The notes beneath the pieces were generated by a model. It did no database searches. It was not told the origin of the DNA and saw only the letters and a program-made list of their open reading frames with translations. 42,812 bases of DNA from an uncultured bacterium (GTDB lineage: Bacteria > Verrucomicrobiota > Kiritimatiellia > RFP12 > UBA1067), in assembly GCA_902761035.1 (NCBI GenBank), contig CACWIW010000033.1:1-42812 (forward strand), read 5' to 3'. Of this stretch, positions 34,431 through 42,573 are shown in pieces. Position 1 is the first letter of the stretch. Every line of letters begins with the position of its first letter. A program made the position numbers and the translations under genes.

Positions 34431-37400
34431 ATGGCAATCAATCTGACACTCAATGACTTCAGGAGCGTTCTCGGCAAAGTGAACGACGGCAACGTCGTCC
34501 TGAAGCAGGATCAGTCCGGTATCGAGAAGGCGAACTACGGAAGCAAGATCCTGAACTTTCTCCGCACCGTCCGGACCGCCGACAACAACCCGCAGGAGAA
34601 CGTCCAGGTGCGGCAGTCGCTGCTCGCGGCCATCCACAATTCGGCCGAGGGGAAGATTCTCTCCCGCGGCGACATGGAGCGCATCTACGCAGCGCTCGGC
34701 ATGCCGGAAGGCACCGACGCCGAGACGTTCTCCGCGCCGCTCTCCCGCCGCGAGCTGAAGAACGTGATCGACATCATCGACAGCGCCACCAAGAACGACG
34801 CGCTGATCAAGGAAGACGTCGATGCGCTCGACGCGAAGGGCTTTCTGGACAAAGAGGTCGCGGTCGCTGTGCAGAAGGAGATGGACAAGGCCAAGTGTTT
34901 CAGCCTTCCAGAGAAACTCAAGGCGCGCACGGCCGAGATGGGGCGTCTCTTCGGCGCCGACTTCAAGGGCCGCAGCCCGGCCGAGATGGAAAAGTTCGTG
35001 CGCCAGAACATGGCCGTCATCCGCGAGCAGGTGTTCGACAGGCTCTACTGGTCGAATCCATCTCTCAGGGATTTCTCCCAGCCTGACATCGACGAGTTGA
35101 ACAAGCGCATCACAACCGAAGACGATGTGCCGGTGTCGGTAAAGGGGGTCACGAACGCGTTCAAGGAGGTAGTCGGCGAGCTGATGGAGAAGTTCGCGTC
35201 CAAGACGATTGTCACGACCCGCGTGGAGACCATCGCGCCGGATCCCGGTGAGGTCGAGCCGCTCGACGACGGCGCGAAGTCCATCTGGAAGAACAACGTG
35301 GGCGGCCCGAAATTCACCCTCGCGGTCTCCAGGGCGTTCAACGCGCTGGCCGAGGAGGCCGGTGTCTATGCGGCGCTGCAGCTCGAGCGCGCCGCCACGG
35401 CGGTGAATAACAAGATCATGGCCGAGTTCAATAGGCTCTACACCGAGAACGGCTTCAACGCGCAGCGGACGGAGACCGCGTTCAAGGAACAGATGGCCCC
35501 GCTCATGAGCGTTCTGAACGCCTTCGTGGGGGATCTGGAACGTCTTGGGCCCGCCGAGGCCGCGAAGGTCATGGTGAAGATGGCGGACTCGCTGGGCGCG
35601 GGCATGGTCGGAAAGCGCGTCGGGAGTGCCGCGCTCGCGGACGCCGCGCTCAAGGTCCTCAATGAAACGTCAAAGAACTTTTCCGCGCGCGGAATGGTCG
35701 AGGCGTTCGTTAACGCCAACTTCGCGTACGTCGAAGACAAGGCGTCCGTCATCAACTTTTTCATGGAGAAGATCGGCGCGGCGGGGAAGGAAGGGGGAAT
35801 CACCGGCCCCCAGGCCACGGCGCTCATGAACGCGCAGAAGGCGGCCCTCGTGGGCTCGCTCGGGGCCGAGGTGAAGCGCGACCTCGAGATCGCGCTCCTC
35901 AATCCGCTCAAGGACGCCTACAACAAGATGGTCGAGAGCAAGGACCCCGCGAAGGTCCGCGCACTGCGCCAGCAGCGCAACGAAAAGGCGTTCCAGGCGC
36001 TGTCGGCTACGATCCCCGGATATGCGAAGATGTCGGACGTGGAAAAGAGCAATGCGCTGATCAAGCTGAAGGTCAGCACGCTTCTCGGCAAATACAGCGA
36101 CGTCGAGCTCACCGCGAAGGGCATAATCCCCGAACCCGGGTCGGAGAGCATCCGCTCCAAGCTCGAGAACGACGTGTTCGTGCCCCTGCAGGAAGCACTC
36201 GAGAGCCTTGACGCGGAGCTCTGCGCTCTGGACGACAGGGACTTCGAGTTCTTCTCCCATTACGCCGCGAAAGGCATGCGGGGTGCGGACCGGGACGTGA
36301 AGAACTTCAGTACCCTCTTCAAGCAAGGGCAGCACGACGCGGTCTTCAAGGACGCGCTGCGGGACGGCACGATTGCCATATCGTCCGTTCCGAAGAAAGC
36401 CGTTCCCATCCTGCAGTCCCTTGTTCTCGCCCAGGTCTATGCGCCGTTGGCGGATAACCAGACGTCCGCCGTGCGTGACATGCTGACGCGTGAAGATATG
36501 TCCACGCCGCTCGAGGCGTCTATCTTCAAGCGGATGCAGCAGCGCTTCGCCGCGACCGGGATCAAGTCCGTTCCGAACCGCCTGAGGCCCCTCGACAACC
36601 CCGCCGACCTGGGCGAAGCCGGACGGCGCCTGCAGTCGAACGGCAGGGGCGACATCACGCAGCTGCGCGGATTCGGCACGTTCGACCCCGCGCGCATCCT
36701 GAATCTCTTCGCCGAGATGGGCATCGACCTCGCGCCGCTGGAGGGAGACGACATACAGGCGAAGGTGGACGTCTACGAGAAGGTGTTGTGCCTTTCGAAC
36801 CTCGCGGCCATGAGCGGCTTCAAGCTGGACGGCCTCGCCGAGTTCACCGAGCGCGTCATCGGCAAGCCGTTCAAGGACGTGACGCTCACCGACGTCTTCA
36901 ACAAGCTGAACGACAACAAGCTCGTCACGGGCAACGGGCTGAGAACCAACATCGTCGTGGCGGATCCCCTCGACAAGCTCTCCGGCGCGCAGAAGACGGC
37001 GAAGGACATCTTTTCGGGAACGGTCGCGCTTTCCGAGGCGAAGCTTTCACCGCAGGAGACGACGGCGCTCCTGAACGCGGCGCGCGACCTCGCCTCCGCC
37101 GTGCCCGGGACCGTGGCGACGGCGAACGTGAAGATCGGCGGCGCGGACGTGGAGATGACGCGCCTCGCGGGCGGCGGCCTGAGCGTGAGGGTGGGCAATC
37201 TCCCGATGCGTGCCGTGTTCGACGCGCACGGCCTCGTGCGGATGATCGAGAACGAGATCGCGACCAAGCCGGGCAACTTCGCCCCGGACGTGGTCAAGAG
37301 CGCGCTGCCGAGCATGGACGACGTCAAGAGCGGCGCGGTGCCGCTCGTCCGGGCGCGCGAGATCTTCGCCAAGACCGCGGCCGCGAAGACCGGCATGCTT

Positions 37401-39509
37401 CCCGTGATGTTCTCCGCCTACACGACGGAACAGCTCCGCGAGATCGCGGTGAAGGCGGTGGACGGCAAGTTCACCGCGAACGACCTCCCGAAGAATCCGC
37501 CCGCGTCCTACAACTCCGGCGCGATGATCGAGATGCACAACAACCTAGCGAAGACGTCGTCCGCCGAGGTCGACGCCAGCGTGAAGATCGCCGCGCCCGC
37601 GCCGAGGTCCATCGAGGAGCGTCGGGCGATCGCGCCGAACGACGAGACCGTGCGGAACATCGTCGCCGACCTCTTCCTCAACAAGGACACGTGGGAGTTC
37701 GACGCCGGGGCTTCCGGCAACGCGCGTCCCGGCGAGCGCGTGAGAAAGCTCCTCGTCGAGCACGCGCCGGAACTCGACTTCATCCTCAAGGGGCTTGACA
37801 AGGGTGGCGACGACCTGCTGTGCTACGTTCCCGAAGAAGTGCGCGGGGCCGTGAAGGAAATCTTCGCGGAAATCAAGAAGCTCGACATCTCGAAGCTTGT
37901 GAACCCCAACGCGCTTCCGAACGGCGCGCGCGACGCGCTCGCCGCGATCGAGACGAAGATCGACGGAGCCGCCACGCAGCTCGTCACGGTCATGCAGGCA
38001 AAGGTGACGGCGCTCTTCGAGCCGCACGGGGCGGGCGACGTCAAGAGCGACTGGCAGAAGACGTTCGCCGAGCTCAACGGCAAGGAGGGCATCGACGAGA
38101 CCACGCGCCAGGGCAAGTTCACGCTGAACGTGCTCCGCAACTACTTCACGCGCGCGGCGCAGGTGGACAAGCGCGCGATGCTCTCCGCGCTCATCCGCAA
38201 CACGGAGGCGGGCAGCACCGACGCGAAGCAGGTGGCCGAGCTCCTGAAGGGCGCGGGGCCGCTGCTCCAGAAGATGCTCCAGGGGCTGCCGCTCAGCTCG
38301 TTCGACCCCGACACCCAGCTCGCCCTGAAGGACATGAAGTCGCGCCTTCTCCCGATTCCGGAGGAGGCGGTCAAGGCGCAGATGCTCGAACTCGTCAGGA
38401 GCTCCAACGGCAACATCCTCTCGATCGAGGTGAAGCGGAGCCTCGGCGCGGCGTCCGTCGGCCAGGCCTTCCTCTGCACCATCAAGACGAAGGCGCATCC
38501 CTACATCGGCGAGGAGTGCGTGATCAAGCTGCTCCGCCCGAACGTCGATACGGCCATCCAGCGCGAGAAGGCGATCATCGACCAGATCATCGGCGACGAT
38601 GCCGCGATGAAGGCGACGTTCGACGGGCAGTACCGCAAGATCCTCGAGGAGTTCGACCTCACGCTCGAGTCGACCAACGTCGGCATCGGCGTCGCGATCT
38701 ACGAAAGGCCGAAGGGCGTGGAGGCGGTCCACACCATGCAGATGCTCGACGGCGTCCAGTCCACGATGACCTCGATGATCCTCAAGAAGGCGGACGGAAT
38801 CACGTTCGACAGCGCCATAGAGCAGACCCGCCGGGATGCAGAGGACATCCTCGCCCCCCTCCGCAGCGAAACGGAAGTGGACGGTGTGAAGAAGACTGTG
38901 TACAAGGCCCCGGACGCCGAGACGTGCGTCTTGGCGCGCCGCCAGCTCGTCTTCAAGGCCGCCCAGCTCAACGCCCGCCGCAACCAGATTCTCAAGGTGG
39001 CCAAGGCGTGGTTCGAGAACGCGCTTTTCGGCAACGGATTCTTCCACGGCGACCTGCACGGCGGCAACCTGATGACGGGGCCCACGGGTATCACGTTCAT
39101 CGACTTCGGCAACTGCTCGCGTCTCTCCCCCGCCGAACAGCAGGCGATGAAGATGATGCTTGCGGCCGTTGTCTCGGGTGACACCGGCCACGTGATCGAC
39201 AACTTCAAGAACCTGATGTCGGGCGACGCCAAGAGGCTTTTCGACCAGAAGTTCCCGAAAGCCTCCGACGCGATGAAGCAGCTCACCGACGTCCTCAAGC
39301 GCGGCACGGCACTCGACCTGATGCCGCGCGTGCAGGCCTTCCTCTCGATCGTCCAGGGGAAAGACGTCCCCGTGCCGGCGTCGCTTCAGAACTTCGTGCA
39401 GAGCTACGTGCGCCTCTGCGACATCGCCGCCGACATCGACCGCACCGTGGCGGACATCGAGATCGCCGCGAACGCCATCTACCACGACCCCTGCTCAAGG
39501 CGTTCGTGA
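34431..39509 (+). CDS. Giant protein 2 with UbiB/ABC1 kinase-like domain
   Basis: 1692 aa from ATG 34431 with GAGGAG before it. N-terminal MAINLTLNDFRSVLGK resembles giant protein 1 (MAITLNDFR), followed by VRQSLLAAIHNSAEGKI and PLSRRELKNVIDII at the matching place. Most of the length is helical without known domains. The kinase-like domain is C-terminal: GPLLQKMLQG with Lys1281, LGAASVGQAF, CVIKLLRPNV with Lys1366, EEFDLTLESTN, GFFHGDLHGGNLMT with Asp1541 and Asn1546, FIDFGN with Asp1558. The region before the kinase (TYFTKVSHARK in 1, NYFTRAAQVDK in 2) is also conserved, so the two are paralogues. The frame ends DPCSRRS; a one-base shift at about 39489 would read DPLLKAFVRTYVGD into the next ORF, suggesting that one longer protein of about 2060 aa has been broken. 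Confidence 0.85.
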   Translation: MAINLTLNDFRSVLGKVNDGNVVLKQDQSGIEKANYGSKILNFLRTVRTADNNPQENVQVRQSLLAAIHNSAEGKILSRGDMERIYAALGMPEGTDAETFSAPLSRRELKNVIDIIDSATKNDALIKEDVDALDAKGFLDKEVAVAVQKEMDKAKCFSLPEKLKARTAEMGRLFGADFKGRSPAEMEKFVRQNMAVIREQVFDRLYWSNPSLRDFSQPDIDELNKRITTEDDVPVSVKGVTNAFKEVVGELMEKFASKTIVTTRVETIAPDPGEVEPLDDGAKSIWKNNVGGPKFTLAVSRAFNALAEEAGVYAALQLERAATAVNNKIMAEFNRLYTENGFNAQRTETAFKEQMAPLMSVLNAFVGDLERLGPAEAAKVMVKMADSLGAGMVGKRVGSAALADAALKVLNETSKNFSARGMVEAFVNANFAYVEDKASVINFFMEKIGAAGKEGGITGPQATALMNAQKAALVGSLGAEVKRDLEIALLNPLKDAYNKMVESKDPAKVRALRQQRNEKAFQALSATIPGYAKMSDVEKSNALIKLKVSTLLGKYSDVELTAKGIIPEPGSESIRSKLENDVFVPLQEALESLDAELCALDDRDFEFFSHYAAKGMRGADRDVKNFSTLFKQGQHDAVFKDALRDGTIAISSVPKKAVPILQSLVLAQVYAPLADNQTSAVRDMLTREDMSTPLEASIFKRMQQRFAATGIKSVPNRLRPLDNPADLGEAGRRLQSNGRGDITQLRGFGTFDPARILNLFAEMGIDLAPLEGDDIQAKVDVYEKVLCLSNLAAMSGFKLDGLAEFTERVIGKPFKDVTLTDVFNKLNDNKLVTGNGLRTNIVVADPLDKLSGAQKTAKDIFSGTVALSEAKLSPQETTALLNAARDLASAVPGTVATANVKIGGADVEMTRLAGGGLSVRVGNLPMRAVFDAHGLVRMIENEIATKPGNFAPDVVKSALPSMDDVKSGAVPLVRAREIFAKTAAAKTGMLPVMFSAYTTEQLREIAVKAVDGKFTANDLPKNPPASYNSGAMIEMHNNLAKTSSAEVDASVKIAAPAPRSIEERRAIAPNDETVRNIVADLFLNKDTWEFDAGASGNARPGERVRKLLVEHAPELDFILKGLDKGGDDLLCYVPEEVRGAVKEIFAEIKKLDISKLVNPNALPNGARDALAAIETKIDGAATQLVTVMQAKVTALFEPHGAGDVKSDWQKTFAELNGKEGIDETTRQGKFTLNVLRNYFTRAAQVDKRAMLSALIRNTEAGSTDAKQVAELLKGAGPLLQKMLQGLPLSSFDPDTQLALKDMKSRLLPIPEEAVKAQMLELVRSSNGNILSIEVKRSLGAASVGQAFLCTIKTKAHPYIGEECVIKLLRPNVDTAIQREKAIIDQIIGDDAAMKATFDGQYRKILEEFDLTLESTNVGIGVAIYERPKGVEAVHTMQMLDGVQSTMTSMILKKADGITFDSAIEQTRRDAEDILAPLRSETEVDGVKKTVYKAPDAETCVLARRQLVFKAAQLNARRNQILKVAKAWFENALFGNGFFHGDLHGGNLMTGPTGITFIDFGNCSRLSPAEQQAMKMMLAAVVSGDTGHVIDNFKNLMSGDAKRLFDQKFPKASDAMKQLTDVLKRGTALDLMPRVQAFLSIVQGKDVPVPASLQNFVQSYVRLCDIAADIDRTVADIEIAANAIYHDPCSRRS

Positions 39510-40606
39510 GGACGTACGTCGGCGACGCAAATACGCCCTTTTCGGCGGAAGCACTCCGCTCGGCCTCTGCCGACTTCACGGCGTATGCGAACTCGGCGGC
39601 CGGCAAGGAGGAGATCAAGTCGTTGACGCGCGATCTCGGCAGGATCAAGAACGAGCTCAAGCCGATGCTCACTACGCTCCACGAAGCCATCCGCGTCTAT
39701 GGGCGCAAGGACGCCGAACCGAAGAAAGACGGCGTGCGCCATTCCACGGACCTCATCGACGTGCTGAGCCTCATCGAAAAAATAGAAAAGCTCGACAGCG
39801 CGGGCAAGATCCAGGGCGGCGTGGTCCAGTCGGACAATGAGAAAGAACGCGAGGTGTTCAACAAACTTGAGCGCGATCTCGGGGAGTGTACCCAGAACAT
39901 GGCGTCGGACTTTATCAGGAGAATGTCCGCAGAGGACAGCAGCGGCAATTCCACCTTCGACAACATGGAGGTCAAGGAGGACGACTCCGTGACGGACGTC
40001 TGCATTGACGTCATAAAAGGCCATGCGATTGAACTCGGCCTCTCCGCCACGCTTGAATACGGCTTTTACGTGGGCGGCTTCAAGAACCGGCTTGCGGATG
40101 CGTTCGAAAATGGTACGGAAATGCAGGGACGCCTGAAGAAGGTCGGACCCCTCCTTGCGGGACGGAATCGAAAGCTGGATTCCAACGTGCGCCTGTCTGG
40201 ACAGGAGATGGCGACGCTCTCACGCGCGACGTCCACGTTCCTCGTGCAGTCGCCGCGTCCGGACGCCGAAAAGAACTGGGGTTCTAACGCCGCGAAACGC
40301 GCCGACATGCTCACGGCGATTTCGTATAACATCTCGCGCGCTGCGGCCGCGATGAAGCTCAAGCCGGGCGAGAAGCTCTCCGATGTGGCGCTCCGGCACG
40401 CGGTCCTCAACATGGGCCTCGTCGACAAGAAGCTGGTTGAGTCAATTGCCTCGCTGTCGGAAGCCAACTACAATTCGCTGATCGCGGATGCCGGCAAGAA
40501 GGATTCGCAGATTTCGGTCGCGGTGTCCATCCTACGCGGGGCGGAGGTATATCTGAATGAGATCGAGATCGAGGAGGCGCAAAACGACGAGCAAAACGAC
40601 GAATAG
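39506..40606 (+). CDS. C-terminal piece of giant protein 2, or coupled separate protein
   Basis: 366 aa from GTG 39506, which overlaps the TGA of giant protein 2 (GTGA); AAGG lies five bases before it. Reads VRTYVGDANTPFSAEALRSA, then helical, highly charged sequence to the end (QNDEQNDE). No known domain. Two readings fit: a separate, translationally coupled protein, or the C-terminus of giant protein 2 after loss of one C in the run at 39488-39491. The second is supported by the smooth continuation LLKAFVRTYVGD upstream of the GTG and by giant protein 1 having about 370 aa after its DFG motif while giant protein 2 has only about 135. Confidence 0.7.
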   Translation: MRTYVGDANTPFSAEALRSASADFTAYANSAAGKEEIKSLTRDLGRIKNELKPMLTTLHEAIRVYGRKDAEPKKDGVRHSTDLIDVLSLIEKIEKLDSAGKIQGGVVQSDNEKEREVFNKLERDLGECTQNMASDFIRRMSAEDSSGNSTFDNMEVKEDDSVTDVCIDVIKGHAIELGLSATLEYGFYVGGFKNRLADAFENGTEMQGRLKKVGPLLAGRNRKLDSNVRLSGQEMATLSRATSTFLVQSPRPDAEKNWGSNAAKRADMLTAISYNISRAAAAMKLKPGEKLSDVALRHAVLNMGLVDKKLVESIASLSEANYNSLIADAGKKDSQISVAVSILRGAEVYLNEIEIEEAQNDEQNDE

Positions 40607-40612
40607 CCCGGA

Positions 40613-40623
40613 TATGATATACT
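40613..40623 (+). promoter_or_regulatory. Extended -10 box before chaperone-like gene
   Basis: TATGATATACT again, as at 7437 and 27683. It lies 28 bases before ATG 40652, so the chaperone gene may have its own promoter in addition to read-through. No good ribosome binding site is seen. Confidence 0.5.
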
Positions 40624-40651
40624 ATGCGCCGCAAACGACCTAGTTGGAATC

Positions 40652-41119
40652 ATGAGCATGAAACTTGAAGAGCTAATCGGAAAGTTCTCGGCGGCCGTCG
40701 GAATCGAAAACGTTCCGGCCGTCGAGGGCGTGTGGAAATTCTCGGCGGACGGCAACGTGTTCGGGGTGACGGGCGACGAGATGGGCGAAATCGTCTGGCT
40801 CTTCGGCGAGGTGCCGTACTCGGACCCGGAGAAGAAAGACGCCTTGCTCAAGGCCGCGATGGAGGCGAACTATTTCCACCGCGGCACGGGCGGGGCTACC
40901 TTCTCGCTCAATCCCGAAACGGGCGCGCTCACGCTCATCGCGTCGAAGAAGCTGGACGCGCTCGGCGAGGAGGATTTCTTCGCGTTCGTGGAGAAGTTCG
41001 TCAACGCGCTCGCGACCTGGAAGGGCATTTCCGGGTCGGGCGAGGTTCGGGATGATTCGCCCGCCGCGCCGCCCGAGGAGCAGCCGACCCCATTCAATTT
41101 CGATTTCATGCGGGTGTGA
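40652..41119 (+). CDS. CesT-family type III secretion chaperone-like protein
   Basis: 155 aa, acidic, no signal peptide. ATG 40652 is used; ATG 40658 is an alternative. The layout fits the CesT/Tir chaperone fold: N-terminal helix MKLEELIGKFSAAVGIENVP, strands WKFSADGNVFGVTG and GEIVWLFGEVPYSD, helix KKDALLKAAMEANYFHRGTG, strands GATFSLNPETGALTLIASKK, and C-terminal helix EEDFFAFVEKFVNALATWKG. In this family dimers bind the N-terminal part of effectors and deliver them to the type III injectisome. Its place after two giant kinases and before a third similar gene suggests they are its clients. YbjN-like proteins share this fold, so the match is to the fold rather than proof of secretion. No injectisome genes are in the window. 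Confidence 0.7.
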   Translation: MSMKLEELIGKFSAAVGIENVPAVEGVWKFSADGNVFGVTGDEMGEIVWLFGEVPYSDPEKKDALLKAAMEANYFHRGTGGATFSLNPETGALTLIASKKLDALGEEDFFAFVEKFVNALATWKGISGSGEVRDDSPAAPPEEQPTPFNFDFMRV

Positions 41120-41141
41120 CCGGAAGAATTTGATACGAGGC

Positions 41142-42509
41142 ATGAGCGCGGCGGAAGAGAGAGCGGCCTTTTGGCAGGAAACGAAGCACCGCATGACGCG
41201 GCGCCTCGCCGGCTGGGATTATCGCCAACGCGCCATCTACATGATCACCGTGACGCTCGAAGATCGGCGTGGCGAGCCGTTGGGGAAACTCGCCGAAAAT
41301 GGCGAGTCACAGAGCTACGTCGCCTCCACACCCTTTGGCGAGGCGGTGCTGGAGGCGCTTGCCGAAATGCCGCGCATTGCGCCGCAGGTGGAAATAATCG
41401 CGGTGCAGCTGATGCCCGATCACATTCATTTCATCGTTTTCGTGAAGGTGCCGCTCGCGCGGCCGCTTGGCTCGCTGGTGCGCGGCTTCAAGGCCGGCGC
41501 GGCGAAGCGATGGAAGGCCCTTGCGGGCTACTACGCCAAAAATGGCGAGTCACAGAGCTACGTCGCCAAAAATGGCGAGTCACAGAACTACTACGCCAAA
41601 AATGGCGAGTCACAGAACTACCGTGGTTCAGTGCCTGCGCATTCTTGCGCGGGTAGTCCTGTGCCTGCGCATTCTTGCGCAGGTAGTCCTGTGACTGGGC
41701 ATTCTTGCCCAGGTCTCAAATGGGCCGAGGGCTTTCAAGATACCGTGCTTTTGCACGAGGGGCAGCTGAAGGCGATGATCGCCTATCTTCGCGATAATCC
41801 CCGCCGCCTGGCCGAGAAGCGCGCCAATCCCGCGCTTTTCAGGCGCGTGGAGCGCATCGAGCTGCCGCTCGATGGTGGGCGGCTCGTGGGCTGCTTCGAG
41901 GCGCTGGGCAACCGCCACCTTCTCGAACGGCCGCTTGCCCAGGTGCAGTGCTCGCGGCGTTTTTTCGCCTACCGGCGCGAGGCGAAGCGCGGCGGCGGAA
42001 TGAAGATCGCGCGCACGCCCGACGGCGAGCCGATAATCGAAAGCGAAAGCCCCGAATACCGCGAGCGGCTGGAAAGCGCGCTTGCCGCCGCCGCACATGG
42101 CGCGGTGGTGCTGAGCCCGTGCATTTCCGATGGCGAGCGCCAGATCGCCCGCGAGGCGATGAAGCGCCGCCTGCCGCTGGTGGCGCTGAAGAACATGGGT
42201 TTCGCAAAGCTGGAGAAGCCGGTTGGCCGCTATTTCGATGCCTGCGCGGAAGAGCGGCTTTTGCTGCTCGCCCCGGCCGCCTGGCCCTATACCACGCAGG
42301 AAAAGCCGATGACGCGCTTCGACGCCACCGCCTTGAATCGCATCGCCCAATGGCTGGCGGGCGGTTCTGAGCCGGGGCATTCTCGTTCTGTGCCTGGGCA
42401 TTCTTGCCCAGGTTCCCCCGTCGAAATCAACTATCACGGCATGAAGCCCGCCAACATCGACGAACTGGCCGAGAAGGCGGTGCTGGCGCGGAAATCGAGT
42501 AGGCTGTAA
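41142..42509 (+). CDS. RAYT-like (REP-associated Y1) transposase with C-terminal extension
   Basis: 455 aa from ATG 41142 (GAGG upstream). Residues 20-220 are a Y1/HUH single-strand transposase domain of the RAYT type: RRLAGWDYRQRAIYMITVTL, AVQLMPDHIHFIVFV with the metal-binding His94 and His96, LGSLVRGFKAGAAKRW, and FQDTVLLHEGQLKAMIAYLR followed by DNP. Which tyrosine is the nucleophile is unclear. The C-terminal part (GAVVLSPCISDGERQIAREA, PLVALKNMGFAKL, GRYFDACAEERLLLLAPAAW) looks like a Rossmann, DprA/SLOG-like domain also found fused to such transposases. Three insert regions of 30-bp repeats interrupt the reading frame without shifting it. It separates the chaperone-like gene from the third giant gene. 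Confidence 0.8.
   Translation: MSAAEERAAFWQETKHRMTRRLAGWDYRQRAIYMITVTLEDRRGEPLGKLAENGESQSYVASTPFGEAVLEALAEMPRIAPQVEIIAVQLMPDHIHFIVFVKVPLARPLGSLVRGFKAGAAKRWKALAGYYAKNGESQSYVAKNGESQNYYAKNGESQNYRGSVPAHSCAGSPVPAHSCAGSPVTGHSCPGLKWAEGFQDTVLLHEGQLKAMIAYLRDNPRRLAEKRANPALFRRVERIELPLDGGRLVGCFEALGNRHLLERPLAQVQCSRRFFAYRREAKRGGGMKIARTPDGEPIIESESPEYRERLESALAAAAHGAVVLSPCISDGERQIAREAMKRRLPLVALKNMGFAKLEKPVGRYFDACAEERLLLLAPAAWPYTTQEKPMTRFDATALNRIAQWLAGGSEPGHSRSVPGHSCPGSPVEINYHGMKPANIDELAEKAVLARKSSRL
41292..41321 (+). repeat. 30-bp repeat in RAYT gene, outlying copy
   Basis: GCCGAAAATGGCGAGTCACA and the following bases match the tandem repeats at 41535-41624 with few changes. It encodes AENGESQSYV, so the unit was added in frame. 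Confidence 0.8.
41535..41624 (+). repeat. Three tandem 30-bp repeats in RAYT gene
   Basis: Each unit begins GCCAAAAATGGCGAGTCACA and encodes AKNGESQ(S/N)Y plus one residue. The unit holds a small inverted repeat GCCAAAAATGGC and the GGCGA/TCGCC pair in some copies. Copies start at 41535, 41565 and 41595. Confidence 0.9.
41631..41720 (+). repeat. Three REP-like 30-bp hairpin repeats in RAYT gene
   Basis: Units at 41631, 41661 and 41691. The second contains CCTGCGCATTCTTGCGCAGG, an 8-bp stem with a TTCT loop. The third is ACTGGGCATTCTTGCCCAGG with compensating changes in both arms, so the stem is kept while the sequence varies. They encode (V)PAHSCAGSP-type residues. Confidence 0.9.
42369..42413 (+). 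repeat. REP-like hairpin repeats near the RAYT 3' end
   Basis: CCTGGGCATTCTTGCCCAGG at 42392-42411 is a perfect 8-bp stem with a TTCT loop, the same element as at 41631-41720. A decayed copy (GCCGGGGCATTCTCGTTCT) precedes it. Both lie within the coding frame. Confidence 0.85.
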
Positions 42510-42573
42510 CCTTTCGCGCGTAAGCGTGTAATCAGAGCAAAGAACAACAAACCAAATAAAAAAGGACGACAAA

